The notes: generated by a model not told the origin, from the letters alone. Numbered from the stretch's first letter, positions 1 to 15,547 are shown. The stretch: 64,000 bases of DNA from Penicillium oxalicum (GCF_001723175.1 NC_064652.1:3782001-3846000), one strand, 5' to 3'. Translations and numbers: made by a program.

Positions 1-3000
1 GAGATGATTCCGAGCTTTGGTCTGTACAGTTCCACGAATGTCGGAAATGTTTGGGGAATGACGTTGGTATCTGTTCCGCCTTTTTCTCTCTCTTTTTTTG
101 TTTTAAAAAAAAGGGATAACGAGATCGAAAGAGAGAGAGAGCGATAGAGAGATATTCCAAGAGGAGGTGCGGGCCGTTTATTAGTTGTATTATCAATCGC
201 CTGGCGAGAAGCGCTTGAAGAGTGGTTTCGACAGTGACGATCCCAAGCTAATCACGGGAAGCTCGTTGTGTCAATAGGTTGACAGGTGGAGGAAGAATAA
301 AAATCAGACGAATATCAATCTCGATCACACCTAAGTTCGAAGTTGAGAATGAAGAGGGAGCGCAAAGTTTTGTCGATCGAAACGAAATTTCGCATTTGTG
401 GTCGATCACCTGGAGAATACGGGGCTTAAATGAGGAAAATGGTAGCAATGTAAAATTACTGCAAGGAAAAACATCCGCCGTGAAGGAGGAGAGGCAAAAG
501 AAAAAAAAAAAGCGAATAAAAAAGAATATAAAAAGAAAAAGAAAAACAGAATACCCCAAAAAAATAAAAAGAATAAAGATGGAAAATGTGTTAATAGTTA
601 AATCGTTCCGATCCCTGAGAGCATCGGACGCATCAAATAAAAAAAAAGAATTTCGGGCATCTTTTCGAGGAAAAAAAAAATCCTCATGAAAATCAAAAAT
701 AGTCCCAAGGCTAAGACTCGCGGTTGGGTGCGCTCGACCAACTGTCCGGGTCAGGCTGGGCTTTGCACTTTGGCCCCCTCCTCCCGTTGGGTTCGACCAA
801 AATGCGGTGGTACCGCGGATACACAGCGCGCGACCATTTGGGTAGGCGTTCTGGGGCCAGATTTATAGTGAAAGGGACCATGGGCGAGTTGCCTGACTAC
901 CAAGACTCAATCGTCCTACCGAACAAGTACAAACTATGGAAGGGCACATTGGAGCGTCCAGAGAACGGAGTACATCTTGCCGTCAAGATGCTGAGCTACC
1001 GTACGGAGATCGATACTCAATACGAAATCGGTAGTTCGGAATTCCATTCAGACCGCACGGGTTGAGGATCCTGAAGAGAGAGCAGCAAGTAGTGGGGTAG
1101 CCAGTACATTATTAACCAGATTTTCGCAACGGTAGCAGCAATTGAGCAGTGGACAAATGGTCCCTTGAAGGGCAAACTCGAGCTTTTGGACCCACCCCCA
1201 GACGAGTGGGAATTGAACTCAAAGGATGGACACCGGTGAACCAAGACTTATCATGACTTCCGCGGATGGTCCATGTCCAGGGTGTCGGCGACATCCACGC
1301 TGCGAGTACGTACAGTCATACACTACGTTCTGGGATGCCTTAACACCGACTTTTATTATATGTAACCAGGATCTACGCAACGCTCATCTTGAACGACAAG
1401 TGATATCATCTCGCCACCTGGATTGTAACGGGAATAGCCAACTACACCATCAGGGTGAAATTGATATGATCTATTAGTCTACTAGCTTTCGTGAAAGAGG
1501 TCCCTGGGCTGGTGGCGATCCCGTCGACCCCGTTTCCACTTTCGGGGTGTCCGTGTGAATTCAATTCATCTGAATTGGTGGGGATCAATTCAAATTTGGC
1601 AGAAATGTGCAGATTTTGTCAAGTACGCATCAGACACTTGGACAGTGCATCAATACTGCAGGCTCCATTGCACCACGAAGATGAGTTTCTGCGGGTCGGG
1701 TAGGACGCCTGGCTCGTTGTCGGTCATGTTCGGCTACCGATGACTATTTCGTATTTACCGTGATAATTCCAGATCTGATGGGTACCACTTTTTGCCAGGG
1801 TTCCTTGGTAATTCATCTCATTTTATGGTAACAGGATCAATTATTTCAAGTTCTTTCATGGAGGCGTATTATTCCCTTCCCCCTTTGCCTTCTAAAGCTA
1901 GAAGCGCCGCGGCAATTTTTCTGGTTACCACACCACGCACATCAGGACGAAGAGATTACTTCCATGTCAAGGTTCCAGATCGCCCAAAGAAATGCCGACC
2001 AGGCAATCATGGACCAGTCAATGATGCATCTCTATCAGGAACAATCAACTGTTTTGAATACCCCTTCTCCCTTCTTCTTTTCTGAGTTTCCGTCTAGCAG
2101 CAGTTATCTTTTATTCATCGTGGTGTCGCATCTGCAGTTTCAAGGATACTCAAATTCAACACGAGGCAATCATGAGCGCCCGTCCAGTGGGGGAACCCAC
2201 ATCTGTCGATAATGTATGCTTGGAAACCCAGAATTACAGCCGCGTATCTCGTCCTCTTACCTTTTGACATCCCAAGATGATACCCGGCTCTGCGCGAGTA
2301 AGCCATGACAAATGACACCGACTGTGGGGACGGCGGATATGGTGTATCATACGTTTCATCATACGTTTTTCATTCCGTCTCATAGTGGTATGAACTCGGC
2401 GCAGGAGTGATACATACAATACAGCTCTTTCCCGTGTTTTTTTTAGCAGCCGAAATTACGAAAGTGCCGCCCATGAGAACGTTGACATTCACACTGTCTG
2501 CCTAGAGTATGAGGGTCCATGTACCACGTACATGAACTTCAGGATCGAAAGTATACGTAGTCCCTCCTGGCGCGTGGTGCAGTATCAATGGATTATTGAA
2601 GATTTTTCGTATCATCGTCGAGATTGGCCAAAGATGGGGCTTTGCAGTTATTAATGAGGCCACTTAGCATGCGCCACCGTGATTTCTTCTGAGATAGAAA
2701 AAGAACACCCCGGGCTGCTGTGACGACTGTTACTACCGATGTAACCTCAAGTTGAACTCGCAAAACAATGAAGAGATGAGATTTCTAGACGGGAACACCA
2801 TGGTAACATACTCCAAGGCGTACTCAGGGAGTGCCTCAGCCTGCGTGAAAGGATCCACCCTCCAAACCCTGAAGTGGGCAAACAGGCGCCCAACGAGGGG
2901 TCAAACCCCGGAGAGGAAACCAAACACAATGTTGGCGATGACCAGTGCAGTGAAATGTTGGAGATCAGAGTACCGAGCTGTCTCCTGTCTCCTTTCGTCT

Positions 3001-5983
3001 ATTCGATTGCCCCCTGCTTGAGAAGGGTTCCACTCCGACTACTGCTTTCGAAGTGTCAGACCTCAAAAATAAGGCAGGCAGGGGTCATAGCATGAACATC
3101 CATGCTACACATATGTACAGGACTCGAGGACTTTGTACATACAAACACAATACTGAATGAATGTCGAGGCTCAATAATACTCGGAGTTCATTACATTCTT
3201 TGCACATATATATACTGAATCTTACCGGTGAACGCGGTGGTCCTGTACTTCTGGTGATTCAATGCTAGTATGTCAATACAGTCATTGCATTCTCGAAAGG
3301 TCTATCGATCGCGCATTTCCATTGCCCCCTCCACTTTCTGCCACTACGTTAGTACGTGCAGCAATTCACTGCCAGTACCTTTCCACTGAATCTTTCCTAG
3401 TGGTTGGGAGAAGAGGATCTGGTCAGGACCACAGCGCCGAAACTGGGGCCTCGAATGCATGCGATTATGTGTGAAGCCTTGAGAGACATGAGTTAGACGC
3501 CATTACCGTCCCCATTTTCTTTTTTTTCTTTATTTTCAATTTTGATTTGAGGAGCTCGCCCTCTATCATCTTGCACTGCAACCCCCTCCTTGTTCCCCTC
3601 CTTCAAAATTACTTTCGTAACCCACCAACTTTCCAGCATAACGTCTCCATCATGAGACCCTTGCCTAGTTGATGGGCCTTGGAGTGGACTCAGTGGAAAG
3701 GCGCTCTGACCCTTGAAGCAAAGAGGAAGTAAAAAAAAAACACCCCCCCCCCCCCCCTTTTCCCCGCCGGAAATCATCCGCAGCTCGGGAGGGCCCTCTT
3801 TTCGCGGGCTCGTTAGCCATGGTCGTAGTTTTCCATTTTTTCCCTCTTGATGTTGTTGTTTTAGAAATAGATTCTATCTGTCTAGCCGTATGTAGAATTT
3901 TCATACCCTCTTCTGTAGTAAGATTTGCCGAGCATTTGCATCCATTTTGCAGATTGGCGTCGATGGGCCCAAAAAAGAACCATTTGAAAAACAAGAGGGA
4001 ATGACATGCCGCCGAAAAGTTAAAAAAAAACCAACATAAACGCACCGCGTCTATTGGACTATACAATCGTCACCTGTGACGACGCCTGCCGTGGCACTGG
4101 GATTCAACGACGAATGAGGGGGACGAGCTAATGCGGGCTCAATTTGGCCTCAGATGCAGTGGGTGGAGACTTTGCGTCTGCCAGCGCATCTGCAATTTCT
4201 GTTACCATTTTTCTGACTGGTGTGATGGATTTTTGGATTTTTGAATTATTTCATTTTTTTTGTTGATCTTCCGAAAGTTACTGAGAAGGTCGGAAGACGC
4301 GAATACAAGACTACATACTAATGCGACTAATAGGCCACTCGTGGATTTTGAAGATCATGCTTTGGAGGGAACCAGATCAAGAATGCATCCATGTGGCTTA
4401 AGTCAGAGTGCCCTGCTGATGAAGAGTGCAAGAAGCGCTCTCATGCTAACAACCACATAACGTGGTCAGAAAGGTGGTGATTTCCTTGGTCTGTTCCTCT
4501 TTCTCGCTGTCTCCGCCATTTCGGTCTCTTATCGTCTATTCTTTCACGGGGCAATGAAATCCGGTTATCATGACCAAACTACTTGCCGCCAATTGCTTCT
4601 GATCTCCGTGTCTCTTTGGACGAATGATCCTTGGAACCGTTGTTTTTCTTTACAGGGGCCCTGGTCGGGTCGAGTTGATTCGTATTCTTTTTGACTCATG
4701 AAGTACATCCCACTAAAGTTAGTATGGTAGTGCTTATAAATTCGCAGGACTAGTGGTTCTGGTCAGTTACTAGGCATGACGGTAGTATCCAGTCAAGGTA
4801 CAAAGTACAAAAGTGGTACTGGAGTTGGTCGTTTGACTGGCCGCGACAAATGATCCTGAATCATGTTGATCTTGCAAGGTGGCGGGAAAATGGGGCCGAG
4901 GCGGGTTTTCTTCATCCCCTAACAAGAGCTGACCATGGGTTGACTACTCTCCTCATATAAGGAAATTCATCCAGTACTCATGATTTGCTAGCCGCGTCAA
5001 CACTGGAGGAAATGGTGAATCATACTCTCCCCAGTTAAGAATGCGTATAGTAACGCACCGGCGCATCCAGATGGATTGATGGGCTGGGTCCATGGTATAA
5101 CGTAATTATGAAGAGATATGCTGAGAAATCCCTGGGATACCAGAAATCACCTTTCACCTAATGAAGAAATTAATCAGAGGGCAGTTTAAGCGCACCTCTT
5201 TCGGCAAAGTGTGGGGATGTTTGAAGTGGGCAGATCTTGTAAGGATATGCTCCAGGCTTCAATCTAGCGTCTCTGCCTAGGCGGAAGCCTGAGGTGGTCA
5301 ATTTATCGGTAACACCCGGGAGCACAGTCAAAAATTCTAAAACATGGTTTCCACTGTAGGGAACGTGCAGGCAATTTGAAGCATGAGATCTTCCGCCCGT
5401 ACAGTCTGGGCTCATAGGGAATTCAGCCGAATGTCATCGAGTTGACAGGATTACAGCTGGCTTGCACTTTACCTCCTAGAGAACCACCGTCCCCCGTCTC
5501 TTTGGTATGGAAAAACAGGCCCAATTATCCGATTTGAATCCTTTCTCGTCGGCCGAGGCCGCTTGATTGATCTGAGCTTCCGTCTGAAAGTTCTGACCTA
5601 GAACACTCTCCTCCTGCCCCCAATGAGAGGATTAGTTAAAGTAGAGAACTGCAGTTAACTGGTGTACAACAGCCTAGCCAACAGCGGCTAACTTGCAGGC
5701 GCTCCGTGTCAAATAGATGCAATTGTGCCCTAACCTGCATGGCCGTGTCTTGTCCTCTGCTTCCCTTTCCTGGCGACTATCGCGCGGTTGAATCTGCTGC
5801 TCCTGCACCCAACCTGGCTATGTGGCTCGAGGCAGACACACTACTGCCGTGGGCTGTAATGGGGGGTGGAGGTCGACTGCCCATACCCGGTTTTTACCAT
5901 ACATCAACACGGTCTGCGAAACTCCGCGGATTTGGACGATCTTCTTCAGGATGAAAACCTGACCTCTAACGGCGTGTGGGAAC

Positions 5984-6005
5984 CGGCCGATCGATTCGGC
6001 CGATC
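5984..6005. repeat. Short direct repeat of CGGCCGATC
   Basis: Two copies of CGGCCGATC (5984-5992 and 5997-6005) are separated by four bases. Each contains the palindrome CGGCCG. CGG/CCG half sites are typical of Zn2Cys6 regulators, but no gene is close by, so a function is only a guess. Confidence 0.35.
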
Positions 6006-9000
6006 ACTCGCAGTATGCAGACAGATTGAGTAAGGGGCATGTCAAAAAAATGTAATTTGCACATGCTTTGTATCTCCAAAGCTACAGAATATTAATTAGA
6101 CGTATAGATTAGAGAGTAGATAGATTGCAGGCCTGTTCTTACATAAACCGCGTGTGCAATATGATTGGAGATTCACACAATAACCGCCAGTACAATACAA
6201 TGGTATACAGTATACACAGCAAGTGTAGTGGAGCCGGCGTAAAGTACCGTCCGAAACATGCATCACGCATGGTTGGGTAAAAATTATGAGAATTACATCC
6301 TTCAGGTGATAAAGCCCGAGCCTACCGAAGTCAAAGAGGGAAAGCTTTGACGCTTAACGGCTGTCGCCGCGCCTCTTGTTCTAGAATGTATGAAAATGCC
6401 GCGAAAAAGACCTGGATGGTCAGAAAAATACCGGATACGTTCATTTTAAGCGAGGTGCTTGAACTGAGATCAGATCCCTTCTGCCGACATGCTCGAGGGA
6501 GATCAGGCTACAGTACAACCAGTACTGACATGGATGATTGTCCAAGTAGGTCGCTGGCGTTGCATTTCCGATTGACTTTACAGGTACTGATGAAGCAGCA
6601 ATTGATGACCCTATTAGGAATTGGTGATTGAAGCATTGATTGGGAGTCGATCATCATCCTGGGAAGGGAGAGCATGATCCTTGTTCTCCTGGTCTTGTTT
6701 CTTGGCCACTTCCGTCTTTTTGACACTGCGCTGCAGCGCTTATGTACTGGCTCAAGTGATCCGGTCACCCACGTACAAGATGCACATCTAGAATGACCAT
6801 GTTAAGAGAATCCTTTGGAGCGCTAGACTTCGCATCCAGTTCAGCTTTTTAGGACGAGGATTGGACATCTTCTGTTGCCGGTAGTCAATGTGTCATTTGA
6901 GACCAGCATCTAATTGAGAAAAAAAAAAGAATGAAAAAAAGGGGGGAAACAGAACAAGAAAAGAGCCTTGACAAGTCAAAGCGGAGGAAAGCTCCCGTTT
7001 CCGTGCAGATCAGATCATCGTGGCCCCTCCCTCTCTGGCTTTCCCCCGGGGGTTAAAGCCGGAATCCTGGCAATTTCGTTTCCCAATCACGACGCTCCCA
7101 CGACGATTCCTTTGTGAGTCTTGCTCAATCGTTCGACGAGCTCATGGAGCAGAACAAGCAGGCTCCACTTTTGATTGCCATTCCCTTGACTCGGGAGGTT
7201 GTCGAAGGTTGAAAGTCCAATCATGAGGCAACAAATCAACGCCGTCAGTTCGCGTAGCCGCAGCCGGTTCTAGTCACGTGAGTGAACGTCCTGCGGCCGC
7301 GTCCGAGCTCCGAAGCGCACCAAGTGACTAGTTTGGAACGCCTTCCTAAAAGCGTTCGTCTTGATCGACCCAAGGCGTCCTGGCATCTGCACCCCTTTGA
7401 CACCAGGAGTATGGTTCTGACACTGTGCCGTACTTGGCAGAATGTCATTCCTAAGAGCGGCCAGATACTAGATTGCTTGCACTTTTGCTGGCTCCTTCCT
7501 CTCCTTCGTCTTTTCTCTGTCCCTGATCGGCTCGAGTGCCGACGTCTGCTGGCTTGAGGGCATGCACTATACTAGTGCTACATCTGTCGCGGATTGTTGC
7601 TGGACTTCCGTCTCCATTCAGGGTAATTTGTGGCGGCGGATGGTGGAGTTGAGGGCTGTAAAGATCACCTCAGAGGGTAAGCCAGTCCGTGCCTAGCAGC
7701 AAATAGTCTGCTCATGAATGCTTCCTAGTGGTCGTTTGCGAGTCATGTCGTGCATATTGCATTCACCCGATCCTAGCAAGTTCCATCCCCCCTTCCCTGC
7801 CTTTAAACGACCAGCGATCACCGACGGCTGTCCACCTGGCGCAGCTTGATGTGGAAACTGGAACGTGGTCTCAATCGCCCGTTACTTGGCCGATCTGATG
7901 GCCAATCAGTGGAGCTATCTGGCGTACATTTCTGTGATGGGTTGAACATATCCTAGACCATGACGGAGATGGACAGTTGACCGAACCAAGGATGCTTTCG
8001 ACCAAGACAGGGAGAAGCGTTCAGAATGGCGATGCTTAACGCTTATCGACCATACAGCATAGAAGCCGATTCCGATGTCGATCATCATCCTTCCCCCCGC
8101 TTTCTCTTTGGCCCTCTCCTCTTGCGTTCCCCCCCTGAGTCTCGATTTTTGACCTGGTCGTCGGGCAGCCTAAAACCTGATGGATTTTCCTTTTGTGCAC
8201 TTTGACGTCGATGATCCCTTTTCGGCAAAGTTATGCAGCAGTCGGTGGCAATCCTGCAGAGCATGCTTTGGAATGGTGGTCAACAATAATGATAAGTATG
8301 ATTGCCATAGAATAACTCATTATGGCATGATACCCATGAACATGTCAAAGCGCCTCCACGGACGGTAATTTCATTTGATTGCCATTTCACGGAGAAAGTG
8401 GTGAGGGCCACCCTGGTCCAAGACTCCTGGATCGGGCCTTTCGAGACGCCATCCTAGTCTCTTCTTCCTAAAGTCCACTTTTCTGTTCCGCCCCCCCCAC
8501 TCCTTGTCTCCCCACTTCTCTAGCGATAGCCGCCCGTCTGCAAAGTTGCTCCCAACTCTCTTTCCAACAGCGCTCGAACATGCTACAGCCTGTATTTTGA
8601 TTGATGTTGGCTAGGTTAGTGGGTCGATGTGACCTTGGTGTGGCGGCTGTGCCCTAGCATGGAATAGCACAGAATGTCTGTTGTCTACGAAGCGCAGACA
8701 TTGTCCGAGAATGCAGAGCGTCGCAGAGCTAAGAGATACCAGGGGGGGGGGGCGGTGGAAACCACTTCAATACTACCGTGCTACCAAAATGCTACTACAG
8801 TACATGGTTATACCCCACGGCTAGTCTATCCAGGCTCCCGAATTTCATGGAGAATTGGAGAATGGCGACATACCTGATTGGAAAAGGAGGGCTCTCTTCT
8901 TCTGGTGTTCACGGGATTCTTGGCCCAGTGCAGACGCGGAGGGAATTGCGGGTGCTTGCGAGCCAAGTCGGAGGAGATGCTGCTCCTATCCAAGCCGTAT

Positions 9001-11582
9001 TATACCTCGAGATTGATATCCAGGTTCTGTATCGTTCTACAGCCTGACATCTGATCCACAGCGCCCTGGCTGGAAAGTGCAGCGGCGGACCGGGAGGAGA
9101 AGGTCAGTGAAACACAGACAACCCGCCTGAATCCACAAGGTGAACGGGCTGCGGGCAACCACCGAGTAGAATTCGGACTGGAGTCTGCGTAGAGCCATCT
9201 CGAGATGCAGCTAGCGGTGCGTAAATGCAAAGCCGCAACACCCGCGCATCCCTCATCTGAGTGGATTACGTCTTCCCACAAGCCTTTTCTGTCCCCTCAT
9301 CGCCCGAATTTGCTTTTGCCTTCCCTCTCTCTTTGGGCCTCTTTTAATCACTGCCCCGACGGTCGCTCTGCAAACAGGTCATTATTTTAATTCTATACAT
9401 GCTTGGGACTGGGAGTGAACTAGCTCTCCATAGGTCTGGCACGATATTGGCTCGATTTTCTTCTTCTCACGTTGAAAGATCTGATGCAGTGGGGCTGGCC
9501 CCTCCCTCGTAAGCACCTATATTTCTATGAAGGAAGCAGGAGTACATATTCGACCAGGATACAAGACACCGATCCAATGCACAGCTGCACACTGCGCAAA
9601 TGCGGTCCAGGACAAAAGGCAGGCATCGACCACCGGGCTCAAATTACGACCCGGGTGATGATCTCATCACTGCCCATGCCCTTTCTTTGTAGGGCTAGCA
9701 TTGGATGAGAAGGCGGAAGAAAAAGGGGTGAGGAGAAGAGGAGGAGAGGGAGGGGGAAAAAGGAAAACCATGCATGATGCATGATGCATACAACCGGAGG
9801 CCGAAGCTTCCCCAACACGTCCGACTTGCGCAATGCCCCGTCATGAGCATTTGAGTGCAGCGAGTTCATCCCCGAGTGCATGAGGGGAAGAACACCATCC
9901 GCCGATATTCTTAGATCATTCGATCACACAAAAGACATGCTGCATGCAGAGCAGAAGACGGTCACCGGTCTGGTCTTCGGCACATGACCCCATCACATAG
10001 GTACGTCCCGCCAACGGTGAGATATTTATTTTGCAAAAAGAAAATCCTGCACTTGGGTCTTATAGGCGCGATATCTGATGACGACCTCGGAATTGATCAA
10101 AGATTCCGTACTGAGCCTTATTCGTGGAGAGACTGGCAGCATTGGAAATGCCACCGGTTGTTCCTCCGCTTTTCTCCCTGAAGGGCCTCTGATTGGTTTG
10201 ATATGGCTCCGTCGATGATCATTGGCCGTCGGCATCCGGTCGGGTTTTGTGACTTGATTACATACGGTAGCCCTTGAGACGTGCGTCTATATTTGAACTA
10301 AAACTCATTGTACTTCTGGGAGGCACTTGACCATGTCGCAATACACTGCGTTCACACTTGTACATTGTCTGCAAGCCGCGACGTAGGGGTGGTGAGATGC
10401 TTTGTGTGTAGCACAAATCATCACAATACTCTGTTTCTTCCCTCCAACTCGAGTATTCTCCACGAGCCACGGCCATCGGCCAGCCAAATCAAATTTATTG
10501 GGCTGAAATCTTGATCCTGTTCAGTCCAATCAGTGGAAGTTCACTCTATCGGGCATCCGCCACGAATCTTCCAGATTGAGAACTCCCATCGCAAGCGGGC
10601 CATTCTGCTGCGGTACGAGTAATCACTGCCCCATGAATTGACTAATCATCTTCTAGAAAAAAATATTCAATATCACGGGTGGAATATCGATTCTACTGTT
10701 CTCCGTAGACAAATGACCGATTGGGCAGGATACAGCGGTAGCTTTGCCATTGAAAATCCCTTTACTACATGGATGCGAACGACTCTTGACCCTATGGGAC
10801 TTGACGGAGGCTGTATTTAGCTCTAGCTGTATGGCAGCATCCACAATGAATAGAGTCAACAACACAACGTAAAGACCTGCTGTGTTGAGATGTTGCTCAT
10901 CCGCCGGTGTCTCTTGATCAAGACCACCTAGTCAACGGGTTAGCCGAGTCCTTAGAATGCGGAATTGATTTTGTTCGGCGGCCGAAGTAATCCGCTTCGG
11001 GTCCGAGCATGTAAAGCTATGGCCTCCAAGCTCAGCCGCATTGATGCGCTGCGCTCGGCTGGTCCGCCTCAGTGCAAAAGTTAAGGTTAGACCGGCCATT
11101 TAGCTTGTGCTGAGAGTTTAGAGCAAAATTGATTCAATAGCGATGATATCCTGTACAGTCAATACATATTTTTGACTCTTGTGTGTATCTGTATAGTGTG
11201 TGGCTGTGTGCTGATCAGACTACGGGTTCGTTATTCCCCCTGGGGAGTTTCAACCCGACGATTAAAATTCGACTTTAGTATGCACATATACATGTAATTG
11301 AACCATACGCGTTACATATGTATTCAATGTACTGTACTCGAAACCGAGAAATTGACGAATCGGTGCACGTGGTCATGGCTGGTTTTTTAAAATACAATAC
11401 TGTATCCTCGGAACCGGTCCAAACTCCGAATGACGAAGACAAAGGAAATCCGTCCATCCGAGACCCATGGAAAACCTGTCAAGAATGGATCCCATGTGGC
11501 TGACCGACACTCTTGCGTTTCCTGATTAAGAAACTGGTGTCGTGCACACAAAATCGTTCAGACCTTCATTTCCACTGGCCTT

Positions 11583-11599
11583 TGAGCACACTGAGCACA
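11583..11599. promoter_or_regulatory. Tandem pair of TGAGCACA motifs
   Basis: TGAGCACA occurs at 11583-11590 and again at 11592-11599. Its reverse complement TGTGCTCA is, as I recall, the element reported for the copper-starvation regulator Mac1 in Aspergillus fumigatus. No gene is recognised beside it, so this is a weak regulatory candidate, noted because the same octamer recurs at 33536 upstream of the MFS gene. Confidence 0.2.
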
Positions 11600-14500
11600 G
11601 TCTAGAATGGGGCCACCAAATCAAGCTCGGGGGACCACTAGTCCATCGCCCCCTTGATGGGGGTAGAACCACGGTAAGATGACAAGGTCAAGTCTGAAGA
11701 AGAGCAAAGAAAACTTTCGCAAAATTCAAAAGCTTGAAACTCACGATAGACTTGAGACCGCCGCAGCCTCCAAGGAATAATCATAAGCAAGATGGAAAGA
11801 CGGTACCCGGTACACGTAATGTCTAAGAAATACGAAGCGCTGCACGCGTGATCTGATGTTTGGGTCGCCTGAAGATGGCGTGGGCTCGACGGTCTAATTT
11901 GATCGTGGGGGCGGCTGACGTCCAGTAACGCAGCCTTCTCCGCGGGACGAGGCTGCAGAAACTGCTCCACGAAGGTTGATCGCTGAAGAGTTTCCTGGGA
12001 GAGCGCGAAAGTTCAAAAGAAAACACAGGAAAAAAGCAAAAGAAAAAATAAAGAAAAAAAGAAAAAGGTTAGAAAGGGAGAGAAGAAAAATCCCAACCCA
12101 TCAGATTCTGCGTTAATGTTCTGCGGGCTCAAAAATGGATGAAGGTTTTAATAGGCAAACGTCTGCTTGGACAGACAACTGTTCTCCTCTGTCTGTTTGT
12201 GCTATGAGCCCACTCCGACCCTGCATGGGCTGGTGATGGATCTACAAATATACAAATACCAGGCAGCCTGGCACTGCCCATTTCAGAGGTGGATTCGGCG
12301 TGTACGTTTTGGGATCTTGATAGTGTTTAGATCATCGTGGATAAGCCGATTTTGGATGGAATCATACTGTAATCAGAAGGTACAAGAACCGTCTGCAAGA
12401 ATGAGAATGAACTTGTGAGGGGTCAATTATGACCGAGCGGCCAGTGAAGGTGGAGCGTGGGGGAGCGGGATCTCTTGTGTCTCGCCTAATTCATGTAAAG
12501 GATTGAGTAACATCAAGAGAAAAAGGAAAGAAAAGGAAAAACTAATTACTCCGTGCTGAATTGCTGCGCGAATTGGCGTATCAGGGACTCCTAGTGACCT
12601 ACAGCAGCTTACATGGCGCTGCGTTGCTGACGGCCAAGTTTTGAGGTTGGGAAGAATACGCGAGATAATCAGAACGATCCACAGGGTACAGAAAGATTTG
12701 AAGTGGCCCGATGATTCGCACTATCGGATTTGATCTCTTAATACAAAGAACAGATTGGCGCGGCGTGAGTGTAGAAGTATGAACGAGGCCTGTCTGTATT
12801 TGCCGACCTGAAGAAAATGCACGGTCGCTCAACCGTGTTTCGGCTCAGCGAGTTGGCGGGCCCCGTGCGGTTGGTGATTAACTTACCGTCGGTTTAAGTT
12901 CGACTCAAAAACCTTCTTCAGTTGTTTTTACATAAGACGCATGATGCGTTGACGCTGAAAGATGTGGATAGTTGTCTCAACAAGATTTCAGGGGTGCTCA
13001 GGTGGAATTGATCTATCTACTGGGTAGATTCTACTCAAGACTCGCTGCTCATCTTTGTAGCGAATGTGTGTCAAGTTGCGACAAGTTGGGCAGTTCTCGA
13101 TATCCGTGAGAGTACTATCGTTAAAATTTGGGGGGCCCTCAAGCTCGAGTTCGGAAGGTGATCAATTTGCTGCTGTTAGAACATGGGAAGTCACTAGGGG
13201 ACAAGTAGAGTGGCCGTGACCCTCGGAGGTCATTCAACGGTTCTCCATGGTTTCATTGGCGCATAAAGAACTTTGACCCAACAGACATGATTATCGTCTT
13301 CTGAAGAATCTGTGTTACCCACAGAATTCGCATCAAGGCTCCTCATCAACACTTCACAAAAGCAGGTCGTACAAAGTGGAGACTGGCTGCATGACCCGCC
13401 TCCGATCAGTCATTCGGTATCCATGCCTCCTCAGCCTCCTCGTGTTATGTGGATCTGTATCTACCATCCTCGCAGTTGAGGAGCCCATGAATCTGCGAGG
13501 GCCGCCCACTGGTCCTGTATTCAACGGCATTTCGCGCCAAGATGCTGTGAAGGACGAGGAGGAAAAAAAAAGAAGTAATGTGGTGGTGCAGCAGGCTTCA
13601 TTGGTTCGATCGACTCCAATCAAAGACCCAATGCAATATCGGCTTCTTGTCAGGGCTGCTGACATGGAGATCTCACCAATGGACACGCGTGGCCAAGGTT
13701 GCTGACAACATGGGACGCCCTACCTCAAGTACAGGTTTGGCAGGTACCGCAGGGACCTACTTGGGAGGAACTTTGATAAGCGACCCTAACTAGGTAGGTT
13801 CTATCTGAAGGTTTAAGACAAGACCTGACCGAAAATGGTCGCAACGGGATGGGGTATTCGGCATTTATTCGGTTGAATTAGTGATGTCTCGCCTGAAATC
13901 TACCCCCATCACTGATAGTCTTCTGGACTTCCCAAAGTGATGTTTTTATTTTCTTCTGTCCTCGACAGAGAGTCCAAATGACTGGTGAATTGTAATTGTG
14001 GGCCTGTTCTCGAGACTCACCAGAACAAAGTATACCTTTTTATAATTAGGAACGGACCTTACGTTTTGAGGGGTGTGGTCAGCATTCATTTGCATACACA
14101 CTTCGAACTGTGACTGCTTTTCGGTTGAGAATTTGATTCGGACTCGAATGCAATCGAGATACCAGCAGTTAGTTCCCTTCTTAAGAGGCATTGTTCCCTC
14201 CACCAATTCTCATATCTCAAACTTCTAGATGTCCCTGAGGTGATAAATTTTTGGCAAAATTTAACCTTTTTGTAAAAGTGAAGCGCATCCCATTAGACTT
14301 TCAAGACGGAATTAGTGACGCCATGCACTCCGCACACGTGGTTCTCGGCAAATGGACACAACCCGTGTTATCACGGGTTCGATTATCTCGCAATTTACCG
14401 GCAGCATTCACAAGCCTTATTGTGACAGCCATGAGGCGCCACGTGGAAGACACAGCTTTGAGTCTTGAAGTGGTTGTGAGTGGTACGTACTCCGTAGTGC

Positions 14501-15520
14501 GTAACTCCATAGCGGACTACAGAACTGTCCAGCGTCCAGTGTCCACGATTTGATTCGACCACATTATGTGGTTAAAACATGCGAATCGCTTGATTTTCCC
14601 GGTTGAAGGCGTTGCATACCTCGCAAAACTAACCTGATCTATACACCTTCAATCTTTTTCTGAACGCCGGAGACTGCTTATGGTCCGTGGTCCTGGGCAC
14701 GGCCAGGTGCGTCCCCATTTAGTTCTGTCTAAACCCAAGGTATTCATTGGAATGAGCCTCTCCGCTTTTTTTTCGCCCCAGACGAACTTTGACCTGTTTG
14801 GGTATGAACAGTGCTTGGACTCAAGAGACGTCCTATATCCTCCATCCTCCAGCGTGCCGATGTCCGCATCCAAATTGAGGCTGCGACGCCCCACCCTTGG
14901 AAGAGAAAAGAGAAATTCGACATTTCTCCTCCTTTAAGACCATCCTGGTCATGCATCTGAATGTGGCTACTGACTAGCAGCGAAGGATCGGTTTCTTCAT
15001 GTGGTGGGTCCTGTCAAAGGCCTCCACGCGTGAAGTTGCTCGGATAGCCTGGAGTCGAACGGGACGAATCTATCGTTCTGCAAGACTTGGACAAATCAAG
15101 TGATGCGCTTCGCTCTGCTCACCTGTTCATTGCATCGGATAAAGCCCGTAATTGTTTCATCAGGTCTATCCTGGGGCTATTTGTGCCCGAATGGTGACTT
15201 GGCAATTGACTCCATTTAGATTTTGTTGACGATCACGTCTGCAGTCACTGTATGCCAGTGGAGGAGCCTTCAAGACCACTTTGAAATGACCAATATGTTT
15301 GTTATACGAAGCCATAAGAATGGCACTTGCACGCAACCCTTGTGGGCTTCACGCTCCAATTCATAGGGCTCTCTGCGCAAACTTTGATTTCTTTGGGGCA
15401 GTATAAATGCAGCCGTATAGATACGCCGACCAGGTCCAGTGCCATGGGCCTTCGAGAAGGACCAGGAGGGCAACAGATCGTGTGTAGGGCAGTTTGCCCG
15501 CTACGCACTAGTTACTTAGC

Positions 15521-15547
15521 TACCTACTACATGTAGCCTAGTAGGTA
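15521..15547. repeat. Small hairpin-forming inverted repeat
   Basis: TACCTACTA (15521-15529) is followed nine bases later by its exact reverse complement TAGTAGGTA (15539-15547). The arms are short and there is no adjacent gene or T run, so a role as terminator or element end is not supported. Confidence 0.3.

Noticed and set aside
279..689. 136-codon ORF at the left end
   Set aside because: Lys-rich translation of A tracts without any conserved segment.
13391..13705. Short + strand ORF with a hydrophobic start like a signal peptide
   Set aside because: Only about 105 residues, low-complexity Lys/Glu in the middle, no conserved Cys or known family, and an equally long ORF on the opposite strand.
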